Source of the DNA: an uncultured Alphaproteobacteria bacterium
Lineage (GTDB): Bacteria; Pseudomonadota; Alphaproteobacteria; HIMB59; GCA-002718135
Assembly: GCA_902596065.1 (NCBI GenBank)
Contig: CACJSL010000005.1
Coordinates: 1 to 57,746, forward strand
Direction of reading: 5' to 3'
DNA: 57,746 bases
Shown: piece by piece, positions 1-9,022 of the stretch
How the letters are laid out: each line of letters starts with the position of its first letter
Position numbering within the stretch: position 1 is the first letter of the stretch
Made by a program: the position numbers and the translations under genes
Notes under the pieces: model-generated
The model's database searches: none
What the model was told of the DNA's origin: nothing
The model's input: only the letters and a program-made list of their open reading frames with translations

Positions 1-519
1 CTTTGAAATTTTATCCAAAAGATCACATTGAATAAATTTAATATTGTTACAATATATTTTTTTTGAGTTAATTCTAGCAACGTCAAGAGCTTTAGAAGAA
101 ATATCTGTTGCTACTACTTTCGCATTTAAATATTCTTTAGCTAGAGAAATAGCTATGCAACCCGAACCAGTACAAAGATCTAAAATTTTTAATTTCTTAT
201 TTTTGTTAGGAAAATAATTTAGAACTTTTTCAATAATAAGCTCAGTTTCAGGTCTAGGATCAAGGACAAATTGATTAACATAAAAATTATATTTCCAAAA
301 TGACTTTGAATTAAATATTTTAGATATGGGTTCTTTTTTTAATCTTCTATCAAAAGAATCTTTAAATATTTGAAGGTCAATTTGTTTAATATTAAAATTA
401 CTAAAAAAAATTTCTTTATCAATAGCGGATGCTCTATTTAGAAGAGCTCTTAATTCTATTTCTGGATAATCAAAATGCATACTTAATTCTTTTAAGTGTA
501 AATTTAAAAAATTATTCAT
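1..519 (-). CDS. prmC: Release-factor glutamine N5-methyltransferase PrmC (HemK), 3' end cut off by window
   Basis: This SAM-dependent enzyme methylates the glutamine of the GGQ loop in class I release factors. The visible 173 residues hold the N-terminal helical domain, then a PISKI / LDPRPETE segment typical of PrmC before the Rossmann fold, then the SAM site [11 protein letters not shown]. The catalytic NPPY motif should lie beyond base 1, so it cannot be checked. The ATG at 519 overlaps the stop of prfA by 8 bases, which implies translational coupling to its own substrate gene. Being read from prfA and carrying the PETE and CTGSGC motifs makes PrmC more likely than PrmB or another HemK-like methyltransferase. 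Confidence 0.9.
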   Translation of the reverse strand, partial: MNNFLNLHLKELSMHFDYPEIELRALLNRASAIDKEIFFSNFNIKQIDLQIFKDSFDRRLKKEPISKIFNSKSFWKYNFYVNQFVLDPRPETELIIEKVLNYFPNKNKKLKILDLCTGSGCIAISLAKEYLNAKVVATDISSKALDVARINSKKIYCNNIKFIQCDLLDKISK

Positions 520-1588
520 TATTTAATTCTGCTAATTTTTTAGTTTCATCGTCAGCACTTAAAGGTGTAATTAAATCATTTAATTGACCCTCTAAAATCT
601 CTGTTAAATTATAAAGTGTAAGATTAATGCGATGATCAGATACTCTTCCTTGAGGAAAATTATATGTTCTAATTCTTTCAGATCTATCACCAGATCCCAC
701 TTGAGATTTTCTATTTTTAGCCCTTTCTTGGTTTTTTATTTGTGTTTCTTTATCTAGTATTCTTGATCTTAAAATTTTCAAGCCTTTGGCTTTATTTTTA
801 TGTTGAGATTTTTCATCTTGCTGAGAAACTACTATCCCTGTAGGTATATGAGTAATTCTTACAGCGCTATCAGTAGTATTAACAGATTGACCTCCTGGTC
901 CGCTAGATCTAAAAACATCTATTCTCAAATCTTTTTCTTCTATATGAATATCAATTTCTTCAGCTTCAGGTAATACTGCTACCGTAGCAGCAGATGTATG
1001 AACCCTGCCACTGTTTTCTGTTGTAGGAACTCTTTGAACTCTATGAACTCCTGATTCATACTTTAATTTTGAAAAAACATTTTTCCCAGAAATATTACAT
1101 ATTACCTCTTTAATTCCTTTTAAGCCAGTTTCTGATATTGATAAGATATCAAATTTCCATGAATTTAATTCTGAATATTTTTGATACATTGAAAATAAGT
1201 CTGCTGCAAAAAGAGAAGCTTCGTCACCTCCAGTCCCTGCCCTTATCTCTAGTATAGAATTTTTACCATCATTAATATCTTTAGGTATCAAGGATTTTAA
1301 CAAATCTTCTTCTAATTTTTTTAGAGTGATTTTTTTTTCTTTAATCTCTTCTTCTGCTATTTCTCTAATTGAAAGATCTTGATCTTTTAAAAGCTCTTCA
1401 AGATTTTTTAATTCACTACTATTTTTATTAAATGAGTTAATTAAATCAACTATTGGAGTAATTTCAGAATATTCCTTATTTAAATCAATTATTTCATTTG
1501 TCTTAAAAGTATCTTGGTTAGATAGTTTTTTTTCTATCAATTTATGCTTATTGATTATTGCTTCAAGTTGCAAATAAAAATCTTTCAT
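512..1588 (-). CDS. prfA: Peptide chain release factor 1 (RF1)
   Basis: RF1 reads UAA and UAG in the ribosomal A site and triggers peptide release. The protein has 358 residues, the usual length. It carries GGQ at residues 232-234 inside [13 protein letters not shown]. The codon-recognition tripeptide falls at 188-190 as P-T-T, where E. coli RF1 has P-A-T; the defining P and T are kept, and this is not the SPF of RF2. The ATG shares one base with the hisS stop (TAATG), and its end overlaps prmC. It lies in the packed minus-strand unit lysC-rodZ-ispG-hisS-prfA-prmC. Confidence 0.98.
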   Translation of the reverse strand: MKDFYLQLEAIINKHKLIEKKLSNQDTFKTNEIIDLNKEYSEITPIVDLINSFNKNSSELKNLEELLKDQDLSIREIAEEEIKEKKITLKKLEEDLLKSLIPKDINDGKNSILEIRAGTGGDEASLFAADLFSMYQKYSELNSWKFDILSISETGLKGIKEVICNISGKNVFSKLKYESGVHRVQRVPTTENSGRVHTSAATVAVLPEAEEIDIHIEEKDLRIDVFRSSGPGGQSVNTTDSAVRITHIPTGIVVSQQDEKSQHKNKAKGLKILRSRILDKETQIKNQERAKNRKSQVGSGDRSERIRTYNFPQGRVSDHRINLTLYNLTEILEGQLNDLITPLSADDETKKLAELNNE

Positions 1589-2820
1589 TAGTTTAAATCT
1601 TTAATGATATTTTCTATTGTTTTTTTTTCTTGAACATTTCTTTTTAAATCTTTTATTGTACAAAGATTTTTTTGCACCTCTTCTTCTCCAATAATTATTG
1701 CATATCTAGCTCCAAGTTGATTAGCATAAGATAAAGATTTTTTTAAATTGTATTTATAATCAAAATGAATATTAATATTTTCACTTCGAAGTTTATTGGC
1801 AACTTTAAGTCCATACTCTCTAAAAGATTCATTTATAATTATTAGATGGATTGTTTTTTGTAATGATTTTATATCATCCATTAACATAATTAAACGCTCT
1901 ATACCTCCAGCCCAACCCACTCCGGGAATATCGGGGCCTCCTAGTAATTTTGTTAAGCCATCATACCTGCCACCACCAATCAATGTATCTTGGGAGCCTA
2001 AATCTAATGTTTTAAATTCAAACACAGTATGACAATAATAATCAAGTCCTCTTACTAAATTTGTATTTATAGAAAATTCAATAGACATATTTTTTAATAT
2101 TTTTTGAATATTGGAAAATTTTTCTTTAGCTTCATTCGAATAAAAATCAGATATTTTTGGCGCATTTAAATTAATTTCAACATCCATAGAATCTTTTGAG
2201 TCGAGGATCCTTATAGGATTAGAGACGATTTTATTTTGCGATTCCTCCGTTAATTTTTCTTTTTTTTCTTTAAAATATTTGCTCAAGGCTGCACTAAATT
2301 TAGATAAAGTATCTTTATCTCCCAAAGAATTTATAAATAAATTAATTTTTTTTTCAGGAAGTATATTTTTTAAAAAATTATTTGCTAAAACAATTAATTC
2401 TATATCAGATGATATATCGTGAGTTCCAAGTATTTCAAAATTAATTTGATTAAATTGTCTGTACCTTCCCTTTTGAGGTCTCTCTCTCCTAAACATTGGC
2501 CCAAGGCCGTATAATTTTTTTGGAAGTTTTTCCAAAAGATTGTTACTTATTGCCGATCTTATCATAGGTGTAGTATATTCTGGCCTTAAAGTAATCAAAT
2601 CTTCATTTTTATCTTTAAAGGTATACATTTCTTTAAGAACGACATCGCTATTTTCACCTAATGGTTTTTTAAATAAGTCTGCTGATTCAAAAATAGGAGT
2701 AATAATCTCTTCAAAATTATAGATACTAGAATAATGACTGATCATATCCTGAATAGCTCTGTATTTTAAAACTTGTTGTCCAAAAAAATCATGAGTTCCT
2801 CTTACTGGTGTAATTTTCAT
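1588..2820 (-). CDS. hisS: Histidyl-tRNA synthetase (class II)
   Basis: HisRS charges tRNA-His. The 410-residue protein has the class II core: RPEYTT near residue 99, motif 2 with its loop [14 protein letters not shown] (about 132-145), the HisA-like motif [15 protein letters not shown], and motif 3 region [10 protein letters not shown]-terminal anticodon-binding domain follows. The motif 2 loop is the ordinary bacterial form ([10 protein letters not shown]) and not the RGR[YF]REF-xQCD form that I recall from Rhizobiales, Rhodobacterales and Caulobacterales. HisZ is unlikely because the catalytic histidine motifs are intact. It is coupled to prfA and begins 2 bases after the ispG stop. Confidence 0.97.
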   Translation of the reverse strand: MKITPVRGTHDFFGQQVLKYRAIQDMISHYSSIYNFEEIITPIFESADLFKKPLGENSDVVLKEMYTFKDKNEDLITLRPEYTTPMIRSAISNNLLEKLPKKLYGLGPMFRRERPQKGRYRQFNQINFEILGTHDISSDIELIVLANNFLKNILPEKKINLFINSLGDKDTLSKFSAALSKYFKEKKEKLTEESQNKIVSNPIRILDSKDSMDVEINLNAPKISDFYSNEAKEKFSNIQKILKNMSIEFSINTNLVRGLDYYCHTVFEFKTLDLGSQDTLIGGGRYDGLTKLLGGPDIPGVGWAGGIERLIMLMDDIKSLQKTIHLIIINESFREYGLKVANKLRSENINIHFDYKYNLKKSLSYANQLGARYAIIIGEEEVQKNLCTIKDLKRNVQEKKTIENIIKDLN

Positions 2821-2822
2821 AA

Positions 2823-3926
2823 CTAACTCTTGTTCATATCCATAATTTCATCAGCTTTTTTTCTTATTATGCTCTCTAAATATGAAGGAAGTTCTCTGTT
2901 TGTAATTCTATGGTCTTTTTTACCATTAATATATATCATATGTGTTCCATTTCCTCCTCCAGTAATTCCTACTTGAGTCATTGTTGCTTCTCCAGGGCCA
3001 TTAACAACACATCCAATTATAGATACTGTTATAGGCACATTAATATCTTCTAAAGAAGATTCTAGTTTTTTTACTGTTTCTATAACAGGAAACTGTTGTC
3101 TTGCACATGAGGGACAAGAAATAATTTTAACCCCCCTATTTCTAATACCTAGGCCTTTTAGTATTTCATAACCTACTCTTACTTCTTCTTCTGGCTCATC
3201 AGATAGAGATACTCTTAAAGTGTCTCCTATACCTTTAAGTAACAATTGGCCAAGACCCATCGAAGATTTGACTGATCCACTTCTTCTTCCACCTGCCTCT
3301 GTTATACCAAGATGAAGAGGGTAGTCACAAAGTTCAGACAAACCTTCATAAGATTTAATAGCTAAAAAAATATCTGAGGCCTTTACACTTATTTTAAAAT
3401 TATAAAAATCATGATCTTCTAAAATTTTTATATTATTCATTGCACTTTCTATAAGGGCATCAGGATTAGGCTCAGAATATTTTTCTAAAATTTTTTTTTC
3501 TAAACTCCCGCCATTTACACCTATTCTAATAGAACACTCATTGTCCTTAGCTGCTTTAATTACTTCCTTAATCTTTTCTTTTGAACCGATATTACCAGGA
3601 TTAATTCTTAAACAGGAAGCGCCATTTTTAGCCGACTCTATAGCTCTTAAATAATGAAAATGAATATCTGCAATAATAGGTACCTTAGATTCTTTGCAAA
3701 TTTCTTTTAAAGCATCTGTTGAATTTTTATCTGGAACAGATACTCTCACTATGTCAGCCCCAATATCTGTAACTCTTTTTATTTGTGCTAAGGTGGACTT
3801 AATATCAATGGTAGGCGTATTAGTCATAGTTTGGACTAATATTGGATTCTTGCCCCCAATTTTTAAATCCCCAACATTTATAGTACGTGTTTTACGCCTA
3901 TCAATTTTTTGATACGAACGTTCCAT
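2823..3926 (-). CDS. ispG: (E)-4-hydroxy-3-methylbut-2-enyl-diphosphate synthase
   Basis: IspG (GcpE) carries out the penultimate step of the MEP isoprenoid pathway, converting MEcPP to HMBPP with a [4Fe-4S] cluster. The 367-residue protein has an N-terminal TIM-barrel half beginning with [12 protein letters not shown]. Its C-terminal cluster domain shows the expected ligands: Cys271 and Cys274 in [10 protein letters not shown], Cys306 in [12 protein letters not shown], and the Glu of GPGEA (313). Isoprenoids made here would feed the ubiquinone side chain used by UbiG and COQ9, encoded in the same window. The start is separated from the upstream rodZ-like stop by 7 bases. Confidence 0.97.
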   Translation of the reverse strand: MERSYQKIDRRKTRTINVGDLKIGGKNPILVQTMTNTPTIDIKSTLAQIKRVTDIGADIVRVSVPDKNSTDALKEICKESKVPIIADIHFHYLRAIESAKNGASCLRINPGNIGSKEKIKEVIKAAKDNECSIRIGVNGGSLEKKILEKYSEPNPDALIESAMNNIKILEDHDFYNFKISVKASDIFLAIKSYEGLSELCDYPLHLGITEAGGRRSGSVKSSMGLGQLLLKGIGDTLRVSLSDEPEEEVRVGYEILKGLGIRNRGVKIISCPSCARQQFPVIETVKKLESSLEDINVPITVSIIGCVVNGPGEATMTQVGITGGGNGTHMIYINGKKDHRITNRELPSYLESIIRKKADEIMDMNKS

Positions 3927-3933
3927 CTTTTAT

Positions 3934-4773
3934 TTACTTATTAAAATTATTATCAATGACTAAAGATTCAACAACTTCTCCTAATTTTCCAACTTTTCCT
4001 TTCACTATTCCATCTATAGAAACAATTATATTACCAGCATTACCTGCAGTAAGGTTAAAATTTTTAGATAGATTATAAGTGTATTCTTCATTTTGATTCA
4101 TTAACTTGCTAAAAATTATATTGTCATCTTTATCTCTCAATTGTATCCAAGTGGAATCTATAAATTTTAAAGTAATAATTTTATTATTAAAATTAATTTT
4201 TTTATCAGGCGTAGAAGCAATAGCACTAGAAGAACTAATTTTTTTATTCGGATTAACTTTTAATAAACCTTCTTTTCTATTATTCTTATCTTTTTGAATA
4301 TTTTTATCATTTTGCATAAGAATAATATTCATTTCTTCTAATTCAATATTAGCAATTAAATTTTCCGGTATATCAGGTGTAATTGCAAAATTCTTATTAA
4401 AATCATTTTGACTATAAAATATAAAATAAAAACCAAAAGCTACTACTAATATTGAAAAAACTGCTAATGATCTAGGAATAGAAAATAAAAAATTTGATTT
4501 TATCGGTTTTGCAATCTCCTTGATGTTATCTTTTTTATTATAAGAAGTCTGAATTTTAAAATTTTCTATAATTTCATGTTCATTCAAATGTAAAAATTTT
4601 GCATATGATCTAATATGCCCTATGAGATAAACAGAGTCTAGATAGTCTGGAAAATTATCTTCCTCTATTAAACTCAAAATCTCATTACTAACATTTAGCT
4701 CTTTCGAAATATAAGATAATTTATAATTTTTTTTAACTCTTGCGTTTTTTAAATGTTCTCCAATAAATTCCAT
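3934..4773 (-). CDS. rodZ: RodZ-like cytoskeletal membrane protein (HTH plus one membrane span)
   Basis: RodZ links the MreB cytoskeleton to the cell-wall elongation machine. The 279-residue protein has an N-terminal cytoplasmic helix-turn-helix domain of the HTH_25 type (about 1-72, starting MEFIGEHLKNARVKKNYKLS). A basic linker and one membrane span at about 99-121 follow. The periplasmic part is low-complexity and Asn/Lys-rich, ending in a compact beta-rich DUF4115-like domain with WIQLRDKDDNIIF and NAGNIIVSIDG. This domain order defines RodZ and rules out a simple transcription regulator. Its position directly upstream of ispG is a common bacterial arrangement. Confidence 0.85.
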   Translation of the reverse strand: MEFIGEHLKNARVKKNYKLSYISKELNVSNEILSLIEEDNFPDYLDSVYLIGHIRSYAKFLHLNEHEIIENFKIQTSYNKKDNIKEIAKPIKSNFLFSIPRSLAVFSILVVAFGFYFIFYSQNDFNKNFAITPDIPENLIANIELEEMNIILMQNDKNIQKDKNNRKEGLLKVNPNKKISSSSAIASTPDKKINFNNKIITLKFIDSTWIQLRDKDDNIIFSKLMNQNEEYTYNLSKNFNLTAGNAGNIIVSIDGIVKGKVGKLGEVVESLVIDNNFNK

Positions 4774-4801
4774 AAAATAAAATTAAATATAAATATTTTT
4801 A

Positions 4802-6016
4802 TTACTTCTTATCTAGATTGTATACATCATGAAGCGACTGTATTGCAAGATCTGTATATATTTTTTTAATCAAAACACTTATTTTAATTTCTGAAGTTGA
4901 TATTGCTTGTATATTTATCTTATTTTTAGCAAGAGTAGTAAACATTTTTTCAGCAACTCCTGATTGTGACATCATACCCATACCAACAACAGAAATCTTT
5001 GCTATATCAGTATCTGTAGACAAATTTGAATAATTCAATTCATCATATTTTGCTTTAATAATTTTTTTAGCTTCATCTAATTCATTATTGGGAACTGTAA
5101 AGGTAATATTTGCATTAATACCATCTTGTGAAATATTTTGGACTATCATATCAACATTAATATTATTACTAGCCATTAAGCCAAAAATTAAAGCAGAAAT
5201 ACCTGGTTTATCTGGTATTCCAGAAATTGTTATCTTAGATTCATTTTTACTGTAGGAAACTCCACTTACAATTTCATTTTCAATTAATTCATTTTCATTA
5301 ACTATATACGTTCCTTTTTGATTTGTGAATGAGGAAAGAACTTGAAGAGTAAGATTATTTTTCATTGCCAATTCAACTGATCGAGTCTGCAAAACTTTAG
5401 CTCCAGTAGAAGACATTTCCAACATTTCTTCATATGTTAATTTGTTAATTTTTTTCGCTTTATTTTCAATATTCGGATCAGTGGTATATACACCATCAAC
5501 ATCAGTATAAATATCACATCGTTCTGCTCTAATAGAAGATGCTATAGCCACAGCAGTAGTATCTGAGCCACCCCTTCCTAAAGACGTTATATGTCCATGC
5601 GTGCTTATACCTTGAAAACCAGCTAAAACAATAACATCATATAATTGAAAATATTTATTTAAATTTTCATTATTAATATTCAATATTCTTCCTTTTTCGT
5701 GTTGTTCATCTGTAATTATTGGTATTTGCCAACCTAACAAAGGAATACTTTTGATTCCTTCTTTTTTTAATAACATAGAAAGAAGACCAATAGTAACCTG
5801 CTCACCAGAAGTTAATATTAAATCAGCTTCTTTTGGAGCCTTAAAATCAACTTTATTAATTAATGATTGTAATTCATTAGTTACCCCTGCCATAGCAGAG
5901 AGAATAACTACAATCTTATAATTAACTGATTCTGATTTTACAGTTTGAGCAATTTTTCTTATTTTTTCTACGGTTGCAACTGATGTGCCACCAAATTTCA
6001 TTACAATAGTACTCAT
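4802..6016 (-). CDS. lysC: Aspartate kinase
   Basis: Aspartate kinase phosphorylates L-aspartate, the entry to lysine, threonine, methionine and diaminopimelate synthesis. The 404-residue, single-function protein begins with the family signature MKFGGTSVATVEKI. It has GRGGSDTTAVAIA in the kinase domain and two C-terminal ACT domains, the first around SKITISGIPDKPGISA, which normally bind feedback inhibitors. No homoserine dehydrogenase domain is fused. It is the first gene of the minus-strand unit that runs to prmC and is divergent from ubiG across 66 bases. I see no leader peptide or riboswitch-sized leader, so regulation is probably only allosteric. Confidence 0.96.
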   Translation of the reverse strand: MSTIVMKFGGTSVATVEKIRKIAQTVKSESVNYKIVVILSAMAGVTNELQSLINKVDFKAPKEADLILTSGEQVTIGLLSMLLKKEGIKSIPLLGWQIPIITDEQHEKGRILNINNENLNKYFQLYDVIVLAGFQGISTHGHITSLGRGGSDTTAVAIASSIRAERCDIYTDVDGVYTTDPNIENKAKKINKLTYEEMLEMSSTGAKVLQTRSVELAMKNNLTLQVLSSFTNQKGTYIVNENELIENEIVSGVSYSKNESKITISGIPDKPGISALIFGLMASNNINVDMIVQNISQDGINANITFTVPNNELDEAKKIIKAKYDELNYSNLSTDTDIAKISVVGMGMMSQSGVAEKMFTTLAKNKINIQAISTSEIKISVLIKKIYTDLAIQSLHDVYNLDKK

Positions 6017-6082
6017 TTATTAAAAACTTCTTTTAATTTATTTAAAGGGTTATTATTATGTTTCCAAAAAAGTACAAGTTTT

Positions 6083-6790
6083 ATGAACAAAAAAAAATCA
6101 AAAAAACAAGAATACGATAATTTTTCATCAATTGCAGAGGAATGGTGGAAACCAGAAGGAAAATTTAGAATATTACATAAAATATTACCGGTAAGAATTG
6201 ATTATATTTTAAATAAAATTCATTATAAAAAAATAAAAAAGCTTGAAATTCTTGATTTAGGATGCGGTGGTGGATTAACTTGTGAACCCCTAGCAAGATT
6301 AGGAGCTAGTGTAACTGGAGTAGATTTTGTTGAAGAAAATATAAAAGTTGCTAAAAATCATGCTATTCAATCTAACTTGAATATTAGCTATTTTCACAAT
6401 GACATTGACTCTATTAAAATTAAAAAGAAATATGACGTAATTCTTATTCTTGAAGTATTAGAACATTTAGATAATTGGGAATCACTAATAAAAAAGATAA
6501 AAAAAAATTTAAAACCTAAAGGAAAAGTAGTTTTTTCAACAATAAATAAAACGCAATTAGCTAGAATAACAAGTATTTTTATAGCTGAAAATATTTTAAA
6601 TTGGGTTCCTAAAAATACCCATGATTACAACAAATTAATTAAACCAGAAGATTTAATTAAAGTTTTAAAAAAAAATAAATTTAAGATTGAAAATATTGAG
6701 GGTATGAATTTTAATCCAATCACCCGAGAATGGAATTTAAGTAAAAATTTTTATCCAATAAATTATTTTTGTACAGCTGAAATAATTTAA
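6083..6790 (+). CDS. ubiG: Ubiquinone biosynthesis O-methyltransferase UbiG
   Basis: UbiG carries out both O-methylations of the ubiquinone ring. The 235-residue protein has the typical N-terminal stretch FSSIAEEWWKPEGKFRILHKI followed by the SAM-binding motif LDLGCGGGLTCEPLA and acidic motif II VTGVDF. LILEVLEHLDNW and the late THDYNKLIKPEDL segment are also characteristic. The first codons are very A-rich and no good Shine-Dalgarno is visible. The chosen ATG gives the family-length N terminus. The gene sits opposite lysC, a pairing I recall as common in alphaproteobacteria. Its stop overlaps the convergent DUF1178 gene through a shared TTAA. Confidence 0.96.
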   Translation: MNKKKSKKQEYDNFSSIAEEWWKPEGKFRILHKILPVRIDYILNKIHYKKIKKLEILDLGCGGGLTCEPLARLGASVTGVDFVEENIKVAKNHAIQSNLNISYFHNDIDSIKIKKKYDVILILEVLEHLDNWESLIKKIKKNLKPKGKVVFSTINKTQLARITSIFIAENILNWVPKNTHDYNKLIKPEDLIKVLKKNKFKIENIEGMNFNPITREWNLSKNFYPINYFCTAEII

Positions 6791-7206
6791 TTCGTTTTTT
6801 TAGATGGAGTCCATGGTAATGGAACTACACTGATTTCCTCATCAATAAGTTCTTTTGTTTGATCTAAACTAGCTTCACCGTATATAGGTCTTTCATCTAT
6901 TTCACCATATTTCATTTTTTTTGCTTCTTCGGTAAAATTTGAGCCAACATAATCAAAATTTTTTTCAATAATTTTTTTATATTTTTTTATATTATTAATA
7001 ACAGTTTTTTTATTTTTATTGTATTTTTTTGCATTAGATTTTTTTGAAAGGTTAGGTGACATTAAAAATTTTTTTATTGATGAACTATTACAATTTGGGC
7101 AATTTATAATATTTTTTTTACGTTGTTTTTCATAATCTTTAGAATTGTCAAAAGATCCTTCAAACTCAAATTGGCAAGATTTGCAAACTAAATTAAATAC
7201 AATCAT
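6787..7206 (-). CDS. DUF1178 family zinc-ribbon protein
   Basis: This is a 139-residue protein of unknown function. It begins with a zinc-ribbon of two Cys pairs, CKSC (residues 8-11) and CPNC (36-39), followed by SSSIKKFLMSPNL. A Lys/Asn-rich linker of about 40 residues leads to a conserved tail: VGSNFTEEAKKMKYGEID, IYGEA and VVPLPWTP. The tail pattern matches alphaproteobacterial DUF1178 proteins, so the family call is firm though the role is not known. It is the last gene of an argJ-headed minus-strand group and is convergent with ubiG. Confidence 0.85.
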   Translation of the reverse strand: MIVFNLVCKSCQFEFEGSFDNSKDYEKQRKKNIINCPNCNSSSIKKFLMSPNLSKKSNAKKYNKNKKTVINNIKKYKKIIEKNFDYVGSNFTEEAKKMKYGEIDERPIYGEASLDQTKELIDEEISVVPLPWTPSKKTN

Positions 7207-7230
7207 TTTTTATAATATTATATTTTTTTT

Positions 7231-7680
7231 CTATTTTTCAATACCTACATTTTCATTAAGATTAAATATGTCAATAATTGAACTTTGTTTAGCAATAGAT
7301 TCATTAATAGTCATTTTACTTGGAAGTGTAATGCCCATATTTGGAAATAAAGTAAAATTTTTAGACTCTTGATTACTTATGACTTTAAATGTCTTTAAGC
7401 CTCTTAAAATAATGCATAAACTATCATTCTGCAAAGAGTTTTTTAATCTAGATAAAGCTTCATTATAATTGTTAAATTTAATACTTAATTTAATATTGTT
7501 GTATTCTTTAATTTCTTGAAAATTTTTTATGTCTTCATATGACTTAATATTTAAGTCTATAATTTTTTCAATTAAAGAAAATTTAAGCTTCTCTAAATAA
7601 TTTATTCCTAATATTTTTTCATTAATTTCTTTGTTGCTTGCAATAATAAACTTATCTATTTCTTTAAAAAAACTCTCCAT
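7231..7680 (-). CDS. Hypothetical protein, possibly with a cupin-like C-terminal half
   Basis: I do not recognise this 149-residue protein. The N-terminal half is helical and charged. The C-terminal half (about 88-149) is predicted by eye to be beta-rich: it reads CIILRGLKTFKV, then TLFPNMGITLPSKMTI, then a SSIIDIFNL strand. That alternation resembles the end of a small cupin barrel, but no His/Glu metal set is visible, so this is only a guess. There is no signal peptide or membrane span. It lies 43 bases after the argJ start side and 24 bases before the DUF1178 gene on the same strand, so the three may be co-transcribed. Confidence 0.6.
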   Translation of the reverse strand: MESFFKEIDKFIIASNKEINEKILGINYLEKLKFSLIEKIIDLNIKSYEDIKNFQEIKEYNNIKLSIKFNNYNEALSRLKNSLQNDSLCIILRGLKTFKVISNQESKNFTLFPNMGITLPSKMTINESIAKQSSIIDIFNLNENVGIEK

Positions 7681-7723
7681 ACAAATTATTATTACACTGA
7701 ATATCTAATTAATAAAACAAATT

Positions 7724-8998
7724 TTATGAACGGTAATCTGCGTTGATTCTAATATATTCATGAGTTAAATCAGATGAATATACTGTTCTTTGAAATTTTC
7801 CTAGACCTAAATCTACCTTAATTTTTATGTGCTTATTTAGCATATATTTATCAAGTTTTTTAAGATTAATTTTTTCATATTTATGCCCTTTATTTGCAAC
7901 TAAATAATTGCCAAACATAAGTTTAATTTTGTTTTGCACAACTTGACTATCTGCTTTGCCTATAGCCATTATCACTCTTCCCCAATTAGCATCCTCTCCA
8001 GCGATAGCTGTTTTAACTAAGGGAGAGTTTGCAATTGAAAAACTAACTTCTGTAGCTTGTTTGTATGTTTTTGCTCCACTTACTCTAACTTCAATTAATT
8101 TAGAAATTCCCTCACCATCTGAAATAATTTGTAAAGCCAAATCGGACATAACTTCCTTTAATCCAAGAGATATTTTATTAATTATATTTGGAGATTTAAT
8201 TTTTTGCTGATTATTATCTGAAAGTGAAAATAGCATCAAAGTATCACTCGTTGAAGTATCACTATCCACGCTAATAGAATTGAAACTAGTATCAAGGTTT
8301 GTATGCAGTATTTTTTTTAAAATACCTTTTGATAGATTTGCTTCAACAAAAATATAGCTTAGCATAGTTCCCATATTCGGAAAAATCATTCCTGAACCTT
8401 TGGCAAAACCAAAAATTTTTATAATTTTAGAATTTATTTTAATTTTTTTTACTATATTCTTTGGATAAGTATCTGTTGTCATAATTGCTTTTGAGGCTGA
8501 TAACAAATTTTTGGTTTGTGATTTTAAAATAGTTGGAAATACTTTTATTATTTTATCTGGATTTAATTTTTCACCAATGACGCCAGTTGAAGAAACTAAA
8601 ACTTGACTCTTTTTGCAATTAAAATATTTCGTAGCCACAGAAACATATTTATCTATTGCTATAATGCCATTTTTGCCAGTATGGGCATTTGCATTTCCAG
8701 CATTAATAATTAATAATTTACAAAAACCTCTATTATTCTTTTTGTCCCAAATAATTGGTGCTGAAGGTGTTGAGGTTTTTGAATATACTACAGATAAAGG
8801 TGTTAATTCTTTGAAAACTACTACTAATAAATCATCCATTTTTTTTTTAAATCCAACATGAAAAGTATAAAAATCTAGATATTTAGATTTAAAATTCTTA
8901 GCTTTCTTTATTTTAAAAAGAAAATTGTGATTATTTTTTAAATAAAGTCTTTCATTACTTGAAAGAGCTAAATCCTTAGTAGATCTCTTATTCGCCAT
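7724..8998 (-). CDS. argJ: Bifunctional ornithine acetyltransferase / N-acetylglutamate synthase
   Basis: ArgJ moves the acetyl group from N-acetylornithine to glutamate, closing the cyclic arginine pathway. The 424-residue precursor normally cuts itself before an invariant Thr to give alpha and beta chains. The cleavage region here reads KGSGMIFPNMGTML, so the cut would fall between Gly210 and Thr211; most family members I recall have Ala at the first position (MATML). Other family marks are present: NAGNANAHTGKNG, SSTGVIGEKL, SVDSDTSTSD and AGEDANWGRVIMAIGKA. The start is only 24 bases from the divergent secA start. Confidence 0.93.
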   Translation of the reverse strand: MANKRSTKDLALSSNERLYLKNNHNFLFKIKKAKNFKSKYLDFYTFHVGFKKKMDDLLVVVFKELTPLSVVYSKTSTPSAPIIWDKKNNRGFCKLLIINAGNANAHTGKNGIIAIDKYVSVATKYFNCKKSQVLVSSTGVIGEKLNPDKIIKVFPTILKSQTKNLLSASKAIMTTDTYPKNIVKKIKINSKIIKIFGFAKGSGMIFPNMGTMLSYIFVEANLSKGILKKILHTNLDTSFNSISVDSDTSTSDTLMLFSLSDNNQQKIKSPNIINKISLGLKEVMSDLALQIISDGEGISKLIEVRVSGAKTYKQATEVSFSIANSPLVKTAIAGEDANWGRVIMAIGKADSQVVQNKIKLMFGNYLVANKGHKYEKINLKKLDKYMLNKHIKIKVDLGLGKFQRTVYSSDLTHEYIRINADYRS

Positions 8999-9022
8999 AT
9001 GATAACAGCCAATATCATAAAA

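Noticed and set aside
1796-2032. Open frames on the strand opposite hisS, ispG, argJ, pntAA and others (for example 1796-2032, 3694-3912, 7956-8210, 24393-24782, 34717-35166)
   Set aside because: All lie wholly inside well-recognised genes on the other strand, show no family motifs, and are the expected by-product of AT-rich coding sequence.
4818-4827. TTGTATACAT inside the 3' end of lysC, similar to the MarR operator core
   Set aside because: It lies inside coding sequence, is single, and has an imperfect right arm. It is probably a chance match.
6083-6130. Long A-runs at the ubiG start and elsewhere as phase-variable or slippery sites
   Set aside because: A- and T-runs of 7-9 occur throughout this AT-rich sequence and all the affected frames are intact.
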